From: Anodontia alba
Taxonomy: Eukaryota; Mollusca; Bivalvia; Lucinida; Lucinidae
DNA: 64,000 nt
Assembly: GCA_964016985.1 (NCBI GenBank)
Contig: OZ024828.1
Coordinates: 87,746,308 to 87,810,307, forward strand
Reading direction: 5' to 3'
Positions 21,038-32,140 of the stretch are shown here, in pieces (the first letter of the stretch is position 1; each line of letters opens with the position of its first letter). The position numbers and the translations under genes were made by a program. The notes below the pieces were generated by a model. It searched no databases. It was not told where the DNA came from and was given only the letters and a program-made list of their open reading frames with translations.

Positions 21038-21170
21038 TTGTGGAATAGTCAAAACTACTGCCCGAGGTGCCGTGGACAGCTCGATGCACTATTGCCTCCG
21101 TCTCGAGCAATAGTAGATCGAGCTGTCCACGGTAGCGAGGGCAGTAGTTTTGACTATTCCACCGAAAAAG
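21038..21170. repeat. Foldback palindrome with ~55-bp arms
   Basis: TGGAATAGTCAAAACTACTG at 21040 is mirrored by CAGTAGTTTTGACTATTCCA near 21144-21163. The inner arm GACAGCTCGATGCACTATTG is also mirrored. The palindrome has a short centre (CCTCCGTCTCGA region). Unlike the surrounding AT-rich DNA it is GC-balanced. Family unknown. Confidence 0.88.
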
Positions 21171-21719
21171 CCATCAAATAACTGTTTTATAACCCAACTA
21201 ATTCTAAAACATTATTGATTTAGCCAATGAGCACTGTTTTAATTGGCACGCGGTGTCGGCATGTCAACGTTATATCTGTAAAAGTCCTGTGAAAGTTGAC
21301 GTCACCAACCGTGGTATAGTCAAAGTTTGACACTTGTTAATTAAATGGGCTACCCGGTTTCATGAATAAATCATTTATCAAAGCCTAGAGAGAAAATAAC
21401 TAAAATATATATTATTGGTTATGTATCGTCGTCAAGGAAATGGAAAACTTATGACATAATATCGTTATAGTAGAACGTTATATAATGACGTAACTTCCTT
21501 TTTATGTGTCTTATATAGTTAAGTTGTAATAATATCATAGCACTTAGTAAGTAAGCTTTGAAAAAAAAAAAAAAAAAACAAAAAAAAAACGTTTTAATGA
21601 AGAACTTCCTTTCTTTTTTCTTTTAATACCTCTATCTGTGTTCATTTGATGAAATGGAAAAAAAAGTAAAATGTTTGAGTTCCTTATCAGAGTAGTCAGC
21701 AATATAACATACCGGTAAT
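21171..21719. other. Unassigned spacer with A-rich tract
   Basis: No gene. An A-rich tract lies at about 21560-21590. Confidence 0.4.
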
Positions 21720-21999
21720 CATCACGAAAACATGCCTATATAATTTTGACCCCCTTAAACCTCACTTTTATATAGTAAAACTGGGGTTTACAGGGGTATA
21801 CATTATTTTTCTTATTTCTGCTCAAAAAACATAGATTGTGGGTACTCATTAGAACCGCCTCATTGAGGCGGTTCTAACGAGTACCCACAATCTATGTTTT
21901 GTGCAAAAATATGAAAAATATCTGAGTTTTTTATTTGAAAAATTTCAGTTTTTGGAGATAAAATTTTCTATATATTTGAATAGGCATGTTTTTGTAATG
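21720..21999 (-). mobile_element. Foldback MITE, GAACCGCC family, minus copy
   Basis: CATCACG start and TGTAATG end, palindrome at about 21836-21892, t on both flanks. Confidence 0.9.
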
Positions 22000-22114
22000 T
22001 TTCTCCTGTATGTTGATTATGTAACGCTGTCCTTTTTCTCAATTTATTTGCCTTATTTATATATTATTCATTGCTACCTTTACACTGAATGACATTGAGA
22101 AAATTGTTGATTTT

Positions 22115-22392
22115 CATCACGAAAACATGCCTATTTAATTTAGACCCCCTTAAACCCCACTTTTATATAGTAAAACTGGGATTTACAGGGGTATACATTA
22201 TTGTTCTTATTTCTGCTAAAAGACATAGATTGTGGGTATTCGTTAGAACCGCCTCGTCGAGGCAGTTCTAACGAGTACCTATAATCTATGTTTTGAGCAG
22301 AAATATGAAAAAAATCAGAGTTTTTATCTGAAAATTTTCAGTTTTTGGAGGTGAATTTTTCAATATATTTGAATAGGCGTGTTTTCATAATG
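22115..22392 (-). mobile_element. Foldback MITE, GAACCGCC family, minus copy
   Basis: CATCACG start and CATAATG end, palindrome with arm mismatches at about 22233-22282, t on both flanks. It lies only 115 bp from the preceding copy in the same orientation. Confidence 0.9.
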
Positions 22393-22766
22393 TGTAAGAC
22401 ATATTATCATTAACCTTAAACACCTTATCCCTGAAGCTCACATATACAACATGATACAGAGAAACATTTATGTTTTTAGTACGCTGCGACCTCCTTTTTA
22501 TTATACGTAGAAACAAAAGGGTCGTCACAAACGGAATCGCTCGTTAACATAGACAATAGACATATTATTGGCACCTGCGAGATTCATTAGTCAGTGCTTA
22601 CCAAAAAGCACCTATCTTACTGGATTTCTCAGAATTGTGGTATCACGTTGATGTGAAAAATCTTGAGAATCGTGTTTTAATCAGGATTGTTTTCGACACT
22701 AATCGTTGGAGGTAGCGTTTGAACGAAATACTTGTTCTTATAATCACTATCTTAAAGTATGAAGTT

Positions 22767-22939
22767 TTAACCTTTGCAGACGCCAAATTGGTGGTATTTT
22801 TTTTTTCAGAAAACAGGAATTGACATTTTATGCAAATTTTCTCCAGAGACAATTTGCATAAATTTGTCAATTCATGTTTTCTGACAAAAATAAGAAAAGA
22901 TATTTCAAAATGTCGTTTACCCAGAATCCTAAGCGTTAA
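22767..22939. mobile_element. TTAA-type palindromic MITE, GACATTTCATGC family
   Basis: TTAA at 22767-22770 and 22936-22939. Central inverse pair AATTGACATTTTATGCAAAT / ATTTGCATAAATTTGTCAAT. Left subterminal arm partly lost. Confidence 0.8.
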
Positions 22940-22984
22940 AGAAAATGTTTGTATTTAGAAACAATTGATCCGGGGCAAAACATT

Positions 22985-23172
22985 TCCTGCACGATTCCAT
23001 GCGTGCACTGCGAAGACTCAGATCAGCCTGCGCACTCGCGTTGTCTGATCAGTCTTCGAAGGGCACTTTTTAGTAGCTAAGGATTCAAAGTGGCTGTAGA
23101 TGGTGTCTGATCTGCCTGTGCGAAAGCACTGGCTGATCTTTGCTAGGCGCGCATGCAATATTGTAGACAATG
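22985..23172. repeat. GATCAG-palindrome repeat, copy
   Basis: CATGCGTGCACTGCGAAGAC then CAGATCAGCCTGCGCACTCG and its degenerate inverse; ends near CGCATGCAATATTGTAG. Diverged copy. Confidence 0.65.
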
Positions 23173-23349
23173 TTGTGGCCCGGTTCACTTGAATTTCTAA
23201 TGAATAATGATCTTATACAAGCCTCAAAATAGTTAAAATCATGACGTCATTCACTTAATGGAAACGATTATACTTTTAAAAGGTGGTAACTGCCAAAATT
23301 GTCTTTGCCGGTTCTACTCAAAAAAAAAAAAGAAGTTTTGCTCTCCTTA

Positions 23350-24237
23350 GAAGCTTCCGTTTTAAATAAAGTAAATATGTTGCCTTACTTGGGAACAAAT
23401 TCTTTCCTTTTTGAGTAAACCTTTTCAGACAGAGCTTGATTGGCAAGAATACAAACAGGAAGTCGTAAAAATTGTCTCCCTTAAACATGCCGGAAAAAAA
23501 TACCAAGCATATCTAGACTACCTAAACTTGGGAGTCTGAATTCAACGAATCGCATGGTAAATGACATTAAATTCCACACACGGTTCTTCTTAATTTTGGC
23601 AATTAATTAAACGCAACATGTTGCCAAAATAAAGAAGTTGTGTACTTAAAGGATTTTGGGCTTATTAGCGCCGTTAGCAACAATTTGCCGTAATCAAATA
23701 TGAGTTCCAAATAAGATTCAACCTTGGTTCTGCTGATCCCGGATATACCCTGCCTTTGCAAACAGGGTATGTCCAGATCAGTTGGCTTCTGAAGAAGCTT
23801 CCGTTCTAAATAAAAGTAAATATGTTGCCTTACTTGGGGAGAAATTCTTTCCTTTTTGAGTAGACCTTTACAGAGAGAGCTTGATTGACAAGAATACAAA
23901 GAGGAAGTCGTAAAAGTTGTCTGCCTTAAAAAATGGCGGAAAAATACCAAGCATATCTAGACTACCTCAAGTTGGGAGTCTGAATTCAACGAATCGCATG
24001 GTAAATGACATTAAATTCCACACACGGTTCTTCTTACTTTTTGGCAATTAATAAAACGCAACATGTTGCCAAAATAAAGAAGTTGTGTACTTGAAGGATT
24101 TTGAGCTTATTAGCGCCGTTAGCAACAATTTTCCGTAATCAAATATGAGTTCCAAATAAGATTTAACCTTTGTTCTGCTGATCCGGGATATACCCTGCCT
24201 TTGCAAACAGTGTTGGTCCAGATCAGTTGGCTTCTGA
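23350..24237. repeat. 444-bp tandem duplication with a hairpin-tip junction
   Basis: 23350-23793 and 23794-24237 are near-identical consecutive copies, sharing GAAGCTTCCGTT at the start, ATGTTGCCTTACTTGGG, GAATTCAACGAATCGCATGG and ACGCAACATGTTGCCAAAAT. Each unit carries half of the CTAAAAGGAAAG-type palindrome and ends in the left arm of the CAGATCAGTTGGCTTC hairpin. The junction falls exactly at the hairpin tip (TTCTGAAGAAGC). Small frames inside are not genes. Confidence 0.92.
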
Positions 24238-24365
24238 AGAAGCCAACTGATCTGGACCTGCACCGTTTGCCATTAAGTATGTGAATTTATGGCAACAATC
24301 TGGATCAAGCAATCTGATTAGCTGGAAATTAGAAATGGGCATGGCATCTTAGTTTATTCAGCAAA
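24163..24365. mobile_element. piggyBac-like MITE with CAGATCAGTTGG hairpin, right end decayed
   Basis: TTAA at 24163-24166, then CCTTTGTTCTGCTGA. The perfect hairpin GTCCAGATCAGTTGGCTTC and its inverse meet at GAAGAAGCC. The right end TTATTCAGCA lacks a clear TTAA. The duplicate left half is at about 23718-23793. Confidence 0.75.
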
Positions 24366-24397
24366 CTGATATTTTTTCGTACTTTGGTCTTGTGGCT

Positions 24398-24574
24398 ATT
24401 TCAGCAGTCGACAAATTGATGCTACTTTTTTTCTTATTTTTCCCAGAAAACAGGATTTGACGTTACATGCAATTGTTTCCATTGGATACAATTTGCATGA
24501 AATGTCAAATCCTGTTTCCTGGGGAAAATAAGAAAAAATATTTCAAAATGTCGTGTGCTGATGCTAAGCGTTAA
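24398..24574. mobile_element. TTAA-type palindromic MITE, GACATTTCATGC family, left-truncated
   Basis: Subterminal TTTCAGCAG..., central pair GGATTTGACGTTACATGC / GCATGAAATGTCAAATCC, right end TAAGCG followed by TTAA 24571-24574. The left TTAA is missing. Confidence 0.8.
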
Positions 24575-24676
24575 AGAATTGAATCAATATCATTCAAATG
24601 AAACGCATTTCAGGTCAATACGTTATGTCATCTGTTAGTTTTTTGATATTACTTTCTCCCAGATAGACGTTTCTTC

Positions 24677-24912
24677 TTAAACTTTTACCTTCAGCAAACG
24701 ACAAATTGAAGATATTTTCCTTGTTAGTGTTTCTTTTTTTTTTTTTTCCATAAAATGGGCTTTGATATTTTATGCAAATTATCTCCAAAGTAAAAAAAAA
24801 AGCGCTTTGACATTTCATGCAAACCGTCTTCTATTTCCTGGGTTAAAATAAGAAAAATATTTTAAAATGTCGTCTTCTAATTTTTTTTTATCCAGCATGC
24901 TAAGCGGCCAAA
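24677..24912. mobile_element. TTAA-type palindromic MITE, diverged copy
   Basis: Left TTAA 24677-24680, TTCAGCAAACGAC, central GCTTTGATATTTTATGC / CGCTTTGACATTTCATGC, right ATGCTAAGCGG without TTAA. Arms expanded by T and A runs. Confidence 0.7.
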
Positions 24913-25374
24913 CAGAATATTGTTCAATACAACGTTTGATTCAATATCAGCAATGAAAATCGGTCAACTAATATGTCCGCATTGTGTTAATTATATAGAC
25001 TATTCATTTGCTAGCTAGTGACCTTCAATATTCTTTATATGTACGAGATAAATTTCCGTGAACTGGCCGGTCATGAAATTCTAATACACGAGAGACAAAA
25101 TACCGAACAAGCATAGCCAGAATTCCTAAGCCAGGCTAATATTTCGAAAGCATAACCGCATTAGCATGGCCTCAGTTCTATTAAGATAATACTGCCCTCA
25201 AAGACACGGCCCGTCAGATGTTGGCCGAGTCGTCAAACTTTGGCGAGTGCATTATTTTTCTCAGCCGGTCTGCTTGTTTTCTTGTGTAGAAAATTTTGAA
25301 AAGTGAATGGTGTGTGTACAGGGATTTTCATTGGTCAATGCTTCATCTCGTTTGATCAGTGAACCTCCGAGCAT
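24913..25374. other. Unassigned spacer
   Basis: No gene or recognisable repeat. Confidence 0.4.
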
Positions 25375-26240
25375 TTTTGATTAGTCAGTATGGTATGACG
25401 TATGACTTCATGCTTTTGATTAGCCAGTATGGTATGACGTATGACTTCGAGCTCTTGATTAACCAGTAAGGTATGACGTATGACTTCGGGCTCTTGATTA
25501 ACCAGTATGGTATGACGTATTACTTCGAGCTTTTGATTAGTCAGTATGGTATGACATATGACTTCGAGCTTTTGATTAGCCAGTATGGTATGGCGTATCT
25601 TCGAGCCAGTATGGTATGGCGTATGACGTCGAGCTTTTGATTAGCCAGTATGGTATAACCTATGACTTCGAGCTTTTGATAAGTCAGTATGAGATGACGT
25701 ATGACTTCGAGCTTTTGATTAGTCAGTATGGTATGACGTCCAGCTTTTGATAAGTCAGTATGATATGACGTATGACTTCGAGCTTTTGATTAGTCAGTAT
25801 GGTATGACGTATGACTTCGAGCTTTTGATTAACCAGTATGGTATAATCTATTACTTCGAGCTTTTGATAAGTCAGTATGAGATGACGTATGACTTCGAGC
25901 TTTTGATTAGTCAGTATGGTATGACGTCCAGCTTTTGATTAGTCAGTATAATATGACATATGACTTCGAGCTTTTGATTAGTCAATATGATATGACGTAT
26001 GACTTCGAGCTTTTGATAAGCTAGTATGGTATGACGTATGACTTCGAGGTTTTGATTAGCCAGTATGCTATGACGTATGACTTCGAGCTTTTGATGAGTC
26101 AGTATGGCATGACGTATGACTTCGAGCGTTTGATTAGTCAGTATGATATGTCGTATGACTTCGAGCTTTTGATTAGTCAATATGGTATGACGTATGACTT
26201 CGAGTTTTTTATTAGTCAGTATGATAAGACATACGAGTAT
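25375..26240. repeat. Minisatellite, 39-bp unit, open on both strands
   Basis: About 22 units with TATGACTTCGAGCTTTTGAT and TAGTCAGTATGGTATGACG. Because 39 bp is 13 codons, frames stay open on both strands (plus strand: ISQYGMTYDFELL repeated). Lack of start context and splice signals, and equal openness on both strands, argue against a protein. Variant spacing occurs near 25600-25625 and 25735. Confidence 0.94.
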
Positions 26241-26766
26241 GAACAGGACACGACGTTACAGAGCTTTCCAGGAGGAAAGAGCAAATAACATTTTAGAAAA
26301 CTGAGAGAAGCAAGAGGATGAATTTGTTTTTGCTGGCTCATATCAATAATAGGCTTCATCTACAGTTACAAGCCGCAAAAGAGAATCACCTCCCTTGGGT
26401 CGGATCCGTTTTAGCATTCGGCTGCTCCTCCTCGTTGAGAGATTTGCGGGGTAGCGGGGAGGAGGCAACGGACTGTTAGCTTGCGGTTATCCAAATGAAA
26501 GTTTCTTAAATCGCTACCGTGTGAAATACCCGGTATCTCTTCCAACTATCACAATATACAAGGTGCTATACTTTATTGTATATTTCCTCGGTGGTGGCAT
26601 CTAGTGGGCGTCTAGACCTGCTAAACTCTGATTCAACTCGCCAGCGCAATTTAACTCTAGCACATGACGGCGCAAATGATATGTATACCTCGTTTAGTTC
26701 ACTATATACGTCTTTGCCTGCTTTCTTTTTTCAAAACCAGGTAACGAATTACATATATGTATCCAG
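26241..26766. other. Unassigned spacer
   Basis: Contains a GC-richer stretch at 26395-26480 with several G runs. No ORF or splice structure convincing enough to call an exon. Confidence 0.35.
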
Positions 26767-27062
26767 CCGGCCTCGGTGGCTCAGTTGGATGCGTGTCTGA
26801 CTGGAGACGAGGAGGTTCGACCCCCGCCGAGGTCGGCTACATTCTTTCATGAAGATTGATCATGAAATATTTTTTACGGTCATTCGCTCCCTTCCACTGA
26901 TTCAAGAAGGGTAGTTGTCAGTTTCTGGCAAAAGAATGTACACAATACTGGTTAACCGCTTAGAGGACTAAGCTTGCCCAGTGAACGTGTGGTTAGGTAA
27001 ACTGACCGCGCTCGACATGACCCCATTGGGTTGACTGGGCCGTATAACCTCAACACAAACAA
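26767..27062 (+). mobile_element. tRNA-derived SINE, full length, 16-bp target duplication
   Basis: tRNA-like head with A box (GGTGGCTCAGTTGGATG) and B box (GAGGTTCGACCCC), body with GTTGTCAGTTTCTGGCAAA and ACTGGTTAACCGCTTAGAG, tail with CAAACAAA. Perfect 16-bp duplication ACATATATGTATCCAG at 26751-26766 and 27063-27078. Reference copy of the family; its promoter boxes look usable for RNA polymerase III. Confidence 0.95.
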
Positions 27063-27408
27063 ACATATATGTATCCAGTTTAGACGAATAGCAAGCTTTG
27101 TATCATTGGCCATGTTAATATCTGACATCAATGAAAACAATCGCATTGATACATTTTTGCACATGCCTAAATCGAGCTTTATAATAAATTGTGAAAATCG
27201 TGGCCATGTCGGTCAATTAGAAATCCATTAGACTTTTAGAAATCCGTACATGTTTGACACAAACCAGAATCGAGTTTTTTAATAAATTGTGAAAACCATG
27301 GCCAGGTCGGTCAGTCAAAAATCCATTAGGCTTTAGAAATCCATAATTGACTCGCCCTTGAAGGTCCTAATTGGACTGCACCAATCGGAATTTTATGTTA
27401 CTTGTATA

Positions 27409-27500
27409 CAGTCGAACTTCAATAGGAAGAACTTGTTTGGGATCATGAAAATGTGTTGTAGATATGGGTAGTTCCAGCCATTTGGGTTAATCATAGCGCT
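27409..27500 (+). repeat. pogo-like MITE fragment (CAGTCGAACTTCAAT family)
   Basis: TATACAGTCGAACTTCAATA, then GGTAGTTCCAGCCATTTGGG, matching both ends of the family seen complete at 32676-33098; most of the middle is missing. Confidence 0.6.
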
Positions 27501-27548
27501 AGGTTGATGCGGATAATTTAGGGTTTCTTTTCGATCGTCTATAAAATC

Positions 27549-27625
27549 AGGGTAGTTAAGTGTGCTTATTAGAATCGCCTTGATGAGGCAATTCTAATGA
27601 GTACACACAACAAGCATTTTCATCA
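27549..27625. repeat. Solitary diverged palindrome core
   Basis: GTGTGCTTATTAGAATCGCC followed by GGCAATTCTAATGAGTACAC, then a CATTTTCATCAT-like end. Same overall design as the main foldback core but with different stem bases. Confidence 0.65.
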
Positions 27626-28374
27626 TAAAATAAGACCCTCCTAAAATTATTCCTAAATGTTTGCTTTTTGAGTAATCAGAAGAATTTTTTAGGCAGTCAC
27701 AAACGAGTTCGAAACAGCCACGGCAAACGAGTCATCAGTGTTCGAGTTATTGAAGTTTCAATGTTTATAGATCTTACAAGTACGCAAAATTTTATATACT
27801 ATCCACGTCTTTACTTAGATGCGAAGACCGATCTGGAATTGCGACTTTGGCATGATGTGAAAACGGTACTTTTTCCTGGTTCCCTCTTTTGACAACTTTC
27901 TCTATAGAGTCTGGGTTTGAATAGATCGGTAGATCGTTGTTAATGTTAGAAGTAGATCTTTTATCCAAAGTTATTTCCCAAACATTAACCCTGGCGTGCT
28001 GATCAATGGAATCCCAGACTAACGTAGCTAGTCTTATTTGTTTGCCGTCTTAAAAATTTATTACCCGTTTTCAAGATTTGTCTAGATTAAACGATGTCTT
28101 TTGCGGTTTGAATAGCTTCACTTTATTATTATTTGTTATCTTGCAACAATTTCTCCTGCGCTGTTAGTTCAAAAAAGACACATTTACAGGCAGTTGATGA
28201 CTTTTCAATACAACAGAGATATCGCCGCTGATGTAACGAAAAATGAAAAGATTATTGCCAGTCATGGTATAAATGAGACAATGACGTGAGAAAAGGGGGA
28301 CATTGTGGCTTATGGAAGCCCTTCTTGAATTCGATAAAGGCTGTTTCAAGCGAAGTTATGCCGAGTTTAACTTG
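27626..28374. other. Unassigned spacer
   Basis: The 74-codon frame 27668-27892 has no recognisable motif; no gene supported. Confidence 0.35.
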
Positions 28375-28613
28375 TTAACCCTTAAAGCGCCAAGAAAATC
28401 TGCATCTGAAAATGTCGTCTGCTTATGTCGTCTGCTGCATCTTCTTGCAAACTTTTCAAACTTACATTTTGCATATAGGCAAACAGCGTGGACCCAGATC
28501 AGACTGCTCCTAAAGGAGCAGTCTGATCTGGGTCCACACTGTTTGCAACAATGACTTTTAAAGTAGAAGACAAAGCAGACGACAATTGTTGTAATTGGCG
28601 CTTTAAGGGTTAA
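28375..28613. mobile_element. piggyBac-like MITE
   Basis: TTAA at 28375-28378 and 28610-28613. Terminal inverted repeats CCCTTAAAGCGCCAA / TTGGCGCTTTAAGGG. The central hairpin GACCCAGATCAGACTGCTCC and its inverse is perfect around CTAAAGG. Flanking arms contain GTCGTCTGCTT / GCAGACGAC. TTAA plus CCC termini is the piggyBac hallmark; no transposase. Confidence 0.9.
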
Positions 28614-28754
28614 GGGGAGTGGATACACTTGGTGGACCGCCCTTTTCACAAGGCCGATAAAAGAGTACGTGCACTGAGGTCCAGTTTTGGCCCCCTTCTG
28701 AACAAATACATCTCTACGTATTGTATTCCCTTATCCAAGCCAGTCATAAAATAT

Positions 28755-29037
28755 CATCACGGAAACATGCCTATATTATATTGACCCCCTTAAACCCCAC
28801 TGTTATATAGTAAAACTTGGGTTAAGAGGGGTATAAATTATTTTTCATATTTCTGCTCAAAACATAGGTTGCGGGTACCCGTTAGAACCGCCTCGGCGAG
28901 GCGGTTCTAACGAGTACCCACAATCTATGTTTTGAGCAGAAAATACGAAAAATATCAGAGTTTTTTTTTATCTGAAAAGTTTCGGTTTTTTGGAGGTGAT
29001 ATTTTCTATATATTTGAATAGGCGTGTTTTCGTAATG
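28755..29037 (-). mobile_element. Foldback MITE, GAACCGCC family, minus copy
   Basis: CATCACG start, CGTAATG end, perfect palindrome at about 28874-28922. Flanks t and g. Confidence 0.9.
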
Positions 29038-29164
29038 GAATGGAAATAAGTCGCAGTATCCCTAAGTTCAGTCTCAGCTATGTAATCTACATAATTTAAT
29101 AATATCATAAATTTTACAGTGCTGTCGTTCATCTGTCATTACTGAAAATGACCAATCATAATGA

Positions 29165-29668
29165 AATACGGGAAGTGCTATTGTTTGTGTGTTCTAAGAT
29201 GGCTGATGAGACCAATGTTAGCTCTAAGCTGCCCGTTTCAGATAGAACAAGAGAAGTCTGAGGAAGAAAGCTCTTGAAACTTGATCTTTAGAAGTTTTAT
29301 ATGGAAGTGTTTCAGTCTTTTTGGCATGCCGTTGGTAAAGTTTCACATGCGTGTAATAGTGTTGGCAGCACCGCAGATCTGTAGACTTTCAGCTTTTTCC
29401 ACTTTGATCCCAAACACTTCCACGTAGTCGGTCAAATGCTGCACTAGCTTTGGCAATCCTGGCATTGACTTTATCATCAATGTGCACAACTCTGGAAAAA
29501 TGGGCTTCCTCGGTAGGTGAACTTGTATACCACTTGCAATCGTTGACCTTTCACTATGATGGTAGGTTCCTTGTAAGGCTTTCCAGGTACTGACTGATAT
29601 ACCACCTCAGTCCTTTTGATGCTGATTGTGAGATTATAGCTGTCACATGAATCAGACACTTGATCCAC
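29165..29668 (-). pseudogene. Non-LTR retrotransposon fragment, RT C-terminal region
   Basis: On the minus strand the reading frames give NLTISIKRTEVVYQSVPG, VVYKFTYRGS, then after a frameshift HIDDKVNARIAKASAAF, LKVYRSAVLPTLLHACET and, after a deletion, IGLISHLRTH. These are the thumb/connection region and the C-terminal C2H2-like tail of an endonuclease-type LINE common in marine invertebrates (recognised by memory of the family). Several frameshifts: dead copy. A foldback MITE sits at 29679 next to its N-terminal edge. Confidence 0.85.
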
Positions 29669-29678
29669 ACCTTTTTGC

Positions 29679-29958
29679 CATCACGAAAACACGCCTATAT
29701 AATATTAACCCCTTAAACCCCACTTTTATATAGCAAAACTGGTGTTTACAGGGGTAAACATTATTTTTCGTATTTCTGCTCAAAACATAGATTGTGGGTA
29801 TTCGTTAGAACCGCATCGGCGAGGCGGTTCTAACGAGTACCCGACAATCTATGTTTTGAGCAGAAATGTGAAAAATATCAGAGCTTTTTATCTGAAAATT
29901 TTCAGTTTTTGGAGGTGAAATTTTCTATCTATTTGAATATGGGCATGTTTTCGTAATG
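29679..29958 (-). mobile_element. Foldback MITE, GAACCGCC family, minus copy
   Basis: CATCACG start, CGTAATG end, palindrome at about 29793-29848 with one arm mismatch (GAACCGCATC versus GAGGCGGTTC). Flanks c and a. Confidence 0.9.
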
Positions 29959-30495
29959 ATTTTCCGTTTTGTTGGAGCACCCATTGCCAACCAGGGTTTG
30001 GCGCTAGGGCTTGAGAACTACATCTACCCTAGATATTGCTACACAGATTCAGATAACAGCTATACAGAAGCAGTAACTTAAGTGTATTATGTAACTTTAC
30101 GTTATCTATACAATTCAATAATACCATTAAATTTTATATTGCTAATGCATGAACAAATAGTCAAAATGGAAGTCGTGTCAGAATCAAACTGTTAATGTGT
30201 TTGTGCTAAGGAATGACTTAAATCTTAGGAACAGGTTTACATTTGTTGTTATTATGTCTAAATAAGGATTTATTAGGGCTCACGTTCGATAAAATTAGCA
30301 ATTTTGACATTTCTGGTGACTTTCAACATTTGGCTGCTGTAAAACAAACCTGAATACCAAACAGATATTGATATATGATATAGATCTTATCACAGGCCAC
30401 AACTCATGATAACCCCAAATCAAATTTAATATTTGTTTGTAGCGAGCAAGGGGTAATATGCAAGATTATAGATAAACATATTTGTTTTATTCCTG
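29959..30495. other. Unassigned spacer
   Basis: No gene or repeat recognised. Confidence 0.35.
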
Positions 30496-31086
30496 TAGTA
30501 AAACTTCAATGACTCGAACACCGATAGCTTGTTGACCATGGCTGATTCCATCTCGAAAACATACCTATATAATTTTGACCCCCCTAAACCCCATTTTTAT
30601 ATAGTAAAACTGGGGTTTACAGGGGTATACATTTTTTTTCTTATTTCTGCTCAAAAACATAGATTGTGGGTACTCGTTAGAACCGCCTCGTCGAGGCGGT
30701 TCTAACGAGTAACCACAATCTATGTTTTGAGCAGAAATGTGAAAAATATCAGAGTTTTTTATCTGAAAATTTTCAATTTTTTGGTGGTAAAATTTTCAGT
30801 ACATTTGAATAGGCGTGTTTTCGTAATGCAAACTCGTTTTTGAGTCCTTATTATTCCTCCGCCAGCGCAAGAAAAATATTTAGGGATGTGTTTTGGAAAT
30901 TTTCTTATTTTATCATGATAATGAGAACACTCAGTATATAATTTTTATGGAAGATCGAAAAGACACACCTAAAGTGTACCCATCCCCCTCTTGACTTAAA
31001 TGATTAATTCTCAGTGGTTCAAGCTGTACATATCTAGAATACATTTCTATGGTCCCATAGATGGTCGAGCCATTTAAGTTTGACTG
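30496..31086 (+). mobile_element. pogo-like MITE (ACTTCAATGACTCGAAC family) split by a foldback MITE
   Basis: The left end AGTAAAACTTCAATGACTCG and right end CATTTAAGTTTGACTG then TA frame the element. Comparison with the uninterrupted copy at 32676-33098 shows that 30549-30828 is an insertion between GCTGATTC and CAAACTCG. Confidence 0.8.
30549..30828 (-). mobile_element. Foldback MITE, GAACCGCC family, nested copy
   Basis: CATCTCG start, CGTAATG end, c on both flanks. It interrupts a pogo-like MITE. Excising it with one c gives GCTGATTCAAACTCG, the same length as the corresponding site of the intact relative. Confidence 0.92.
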
Positions 31087-31193
31087 TATATCGAAACATC
31101 CACCTGAAACTCAATTGTATTTTTCGACATCTGAAAAAAAAAACAAATTATCCAAGAGACTTCCACAGGAAAAATATGAAAGCGAACGGACTC

Positions 31194-31472
31194 CATTATG
31201 AAAACACGCCTATTCAAATATAAAAAAAATTTTACCTCCGAAAACTGAAAATTTTCAGATAAAAAACTCAGATATTTTTCATACTTCTGCTCAAGACATA
31301 GATTGTGGGTACTCGTTAGAACCGCCTCGGCGAGGCGGTTCTAACGAGTACCCACAATCCATGTTTTCGAACAAAAATAAGGAAAATAATGTATACCCCT
31401 CTAAACCCCAGTTTAACTATACAAATGTGGGGTTTAAGGGGGTCAAAATTATATAGGCATGTTTTCGTGATG
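31194..31472 (+). mobile_element. Foldback MITE, GAACCGCC family
   Basis: CATTATG start, CGTGATG end, perfect palindrome at about 31307-31356. Flanks c and t. Confidence 0.9.
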
Positions 31473-31664
31473 TCAGTCAAATGTTGCTAGCGTGCAGCCT
31501 GGTTGCTATGAGTTGCGTTCTGTCCCATAGTTGTTTGGTTCAAAAACTACTTTAACTATATGATGACTTAATGGCCACTAATACCTTAGAACAGTCGTTG
31601 TTAGGCTTAACGTTTTTCACATATATTTTCTTTAAATTAAGGACCCTGGATTCATTTGGTAGTT

Positions 31665-31933
31665 CATTACGAAAACACGCCTATTCAAATATATTGAAAA
31701 TTTCACCACCAAAAAAACTGAAAGTTTTCAGATAAAAATTCTGATATTTTTCATATTTCTGCTCAAAACATAGATTGTGGGTATTCGTTAGAACCGCATC
31801 ACCGAGGCTGTTCTAACGAGTACCCACAATCTATGTTTTTGAGCAGAAATAAGAAGATAATGTCTACCCCTGTTTTACTATATAAAAGTGGGGTTTGAGA
31901 GGGTCTAAATTATATAGGTATGTTTTCATGATG
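31665..31933 (+). mobile_element. Foldback MITE, GAACCGCC family
   Basis: CATTACG start, CATGATG end, palindrome with several arm mismatches at about 31777-31828, t on both flanks. The small ACCCCAG part of the side hairpin is deleted. Confidence 0.88.
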
Positions 31934-31964
31934 TTGTGATCATTTTTCAAAAGGCAGACTACTT

Positions 31965-32140
31965 TGCGACTTCCTGTTTGCTTTCTTACCCAATAAGCCC
32001 ATTCTGAAACGAGGTATTCTCTAAAACGAAAACAGTTGCTCCAAAGAGGTTTACTCTTAAAGGAAAGAATTTCCTCCTATGAGGAGCAATTGTTTTCCTT
32101 TTAGAGTATAGCACTTTTTAGAAAGGACAAATCAGTTTTG
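31965..32140. repeat. CTAAAAGGAAAG palindromic repeat
   Basis: TCTAAAACGAAAACAGTTGC ... CTTAAAGGAAAGAATTTCCT, inverse GAGCAATTGTTTTCCTTTTA, then ACTTTTTAGAAAGG. Decayed member of a foldback family whose better copies are at 33990 and 49571. Confidence 0.65.
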
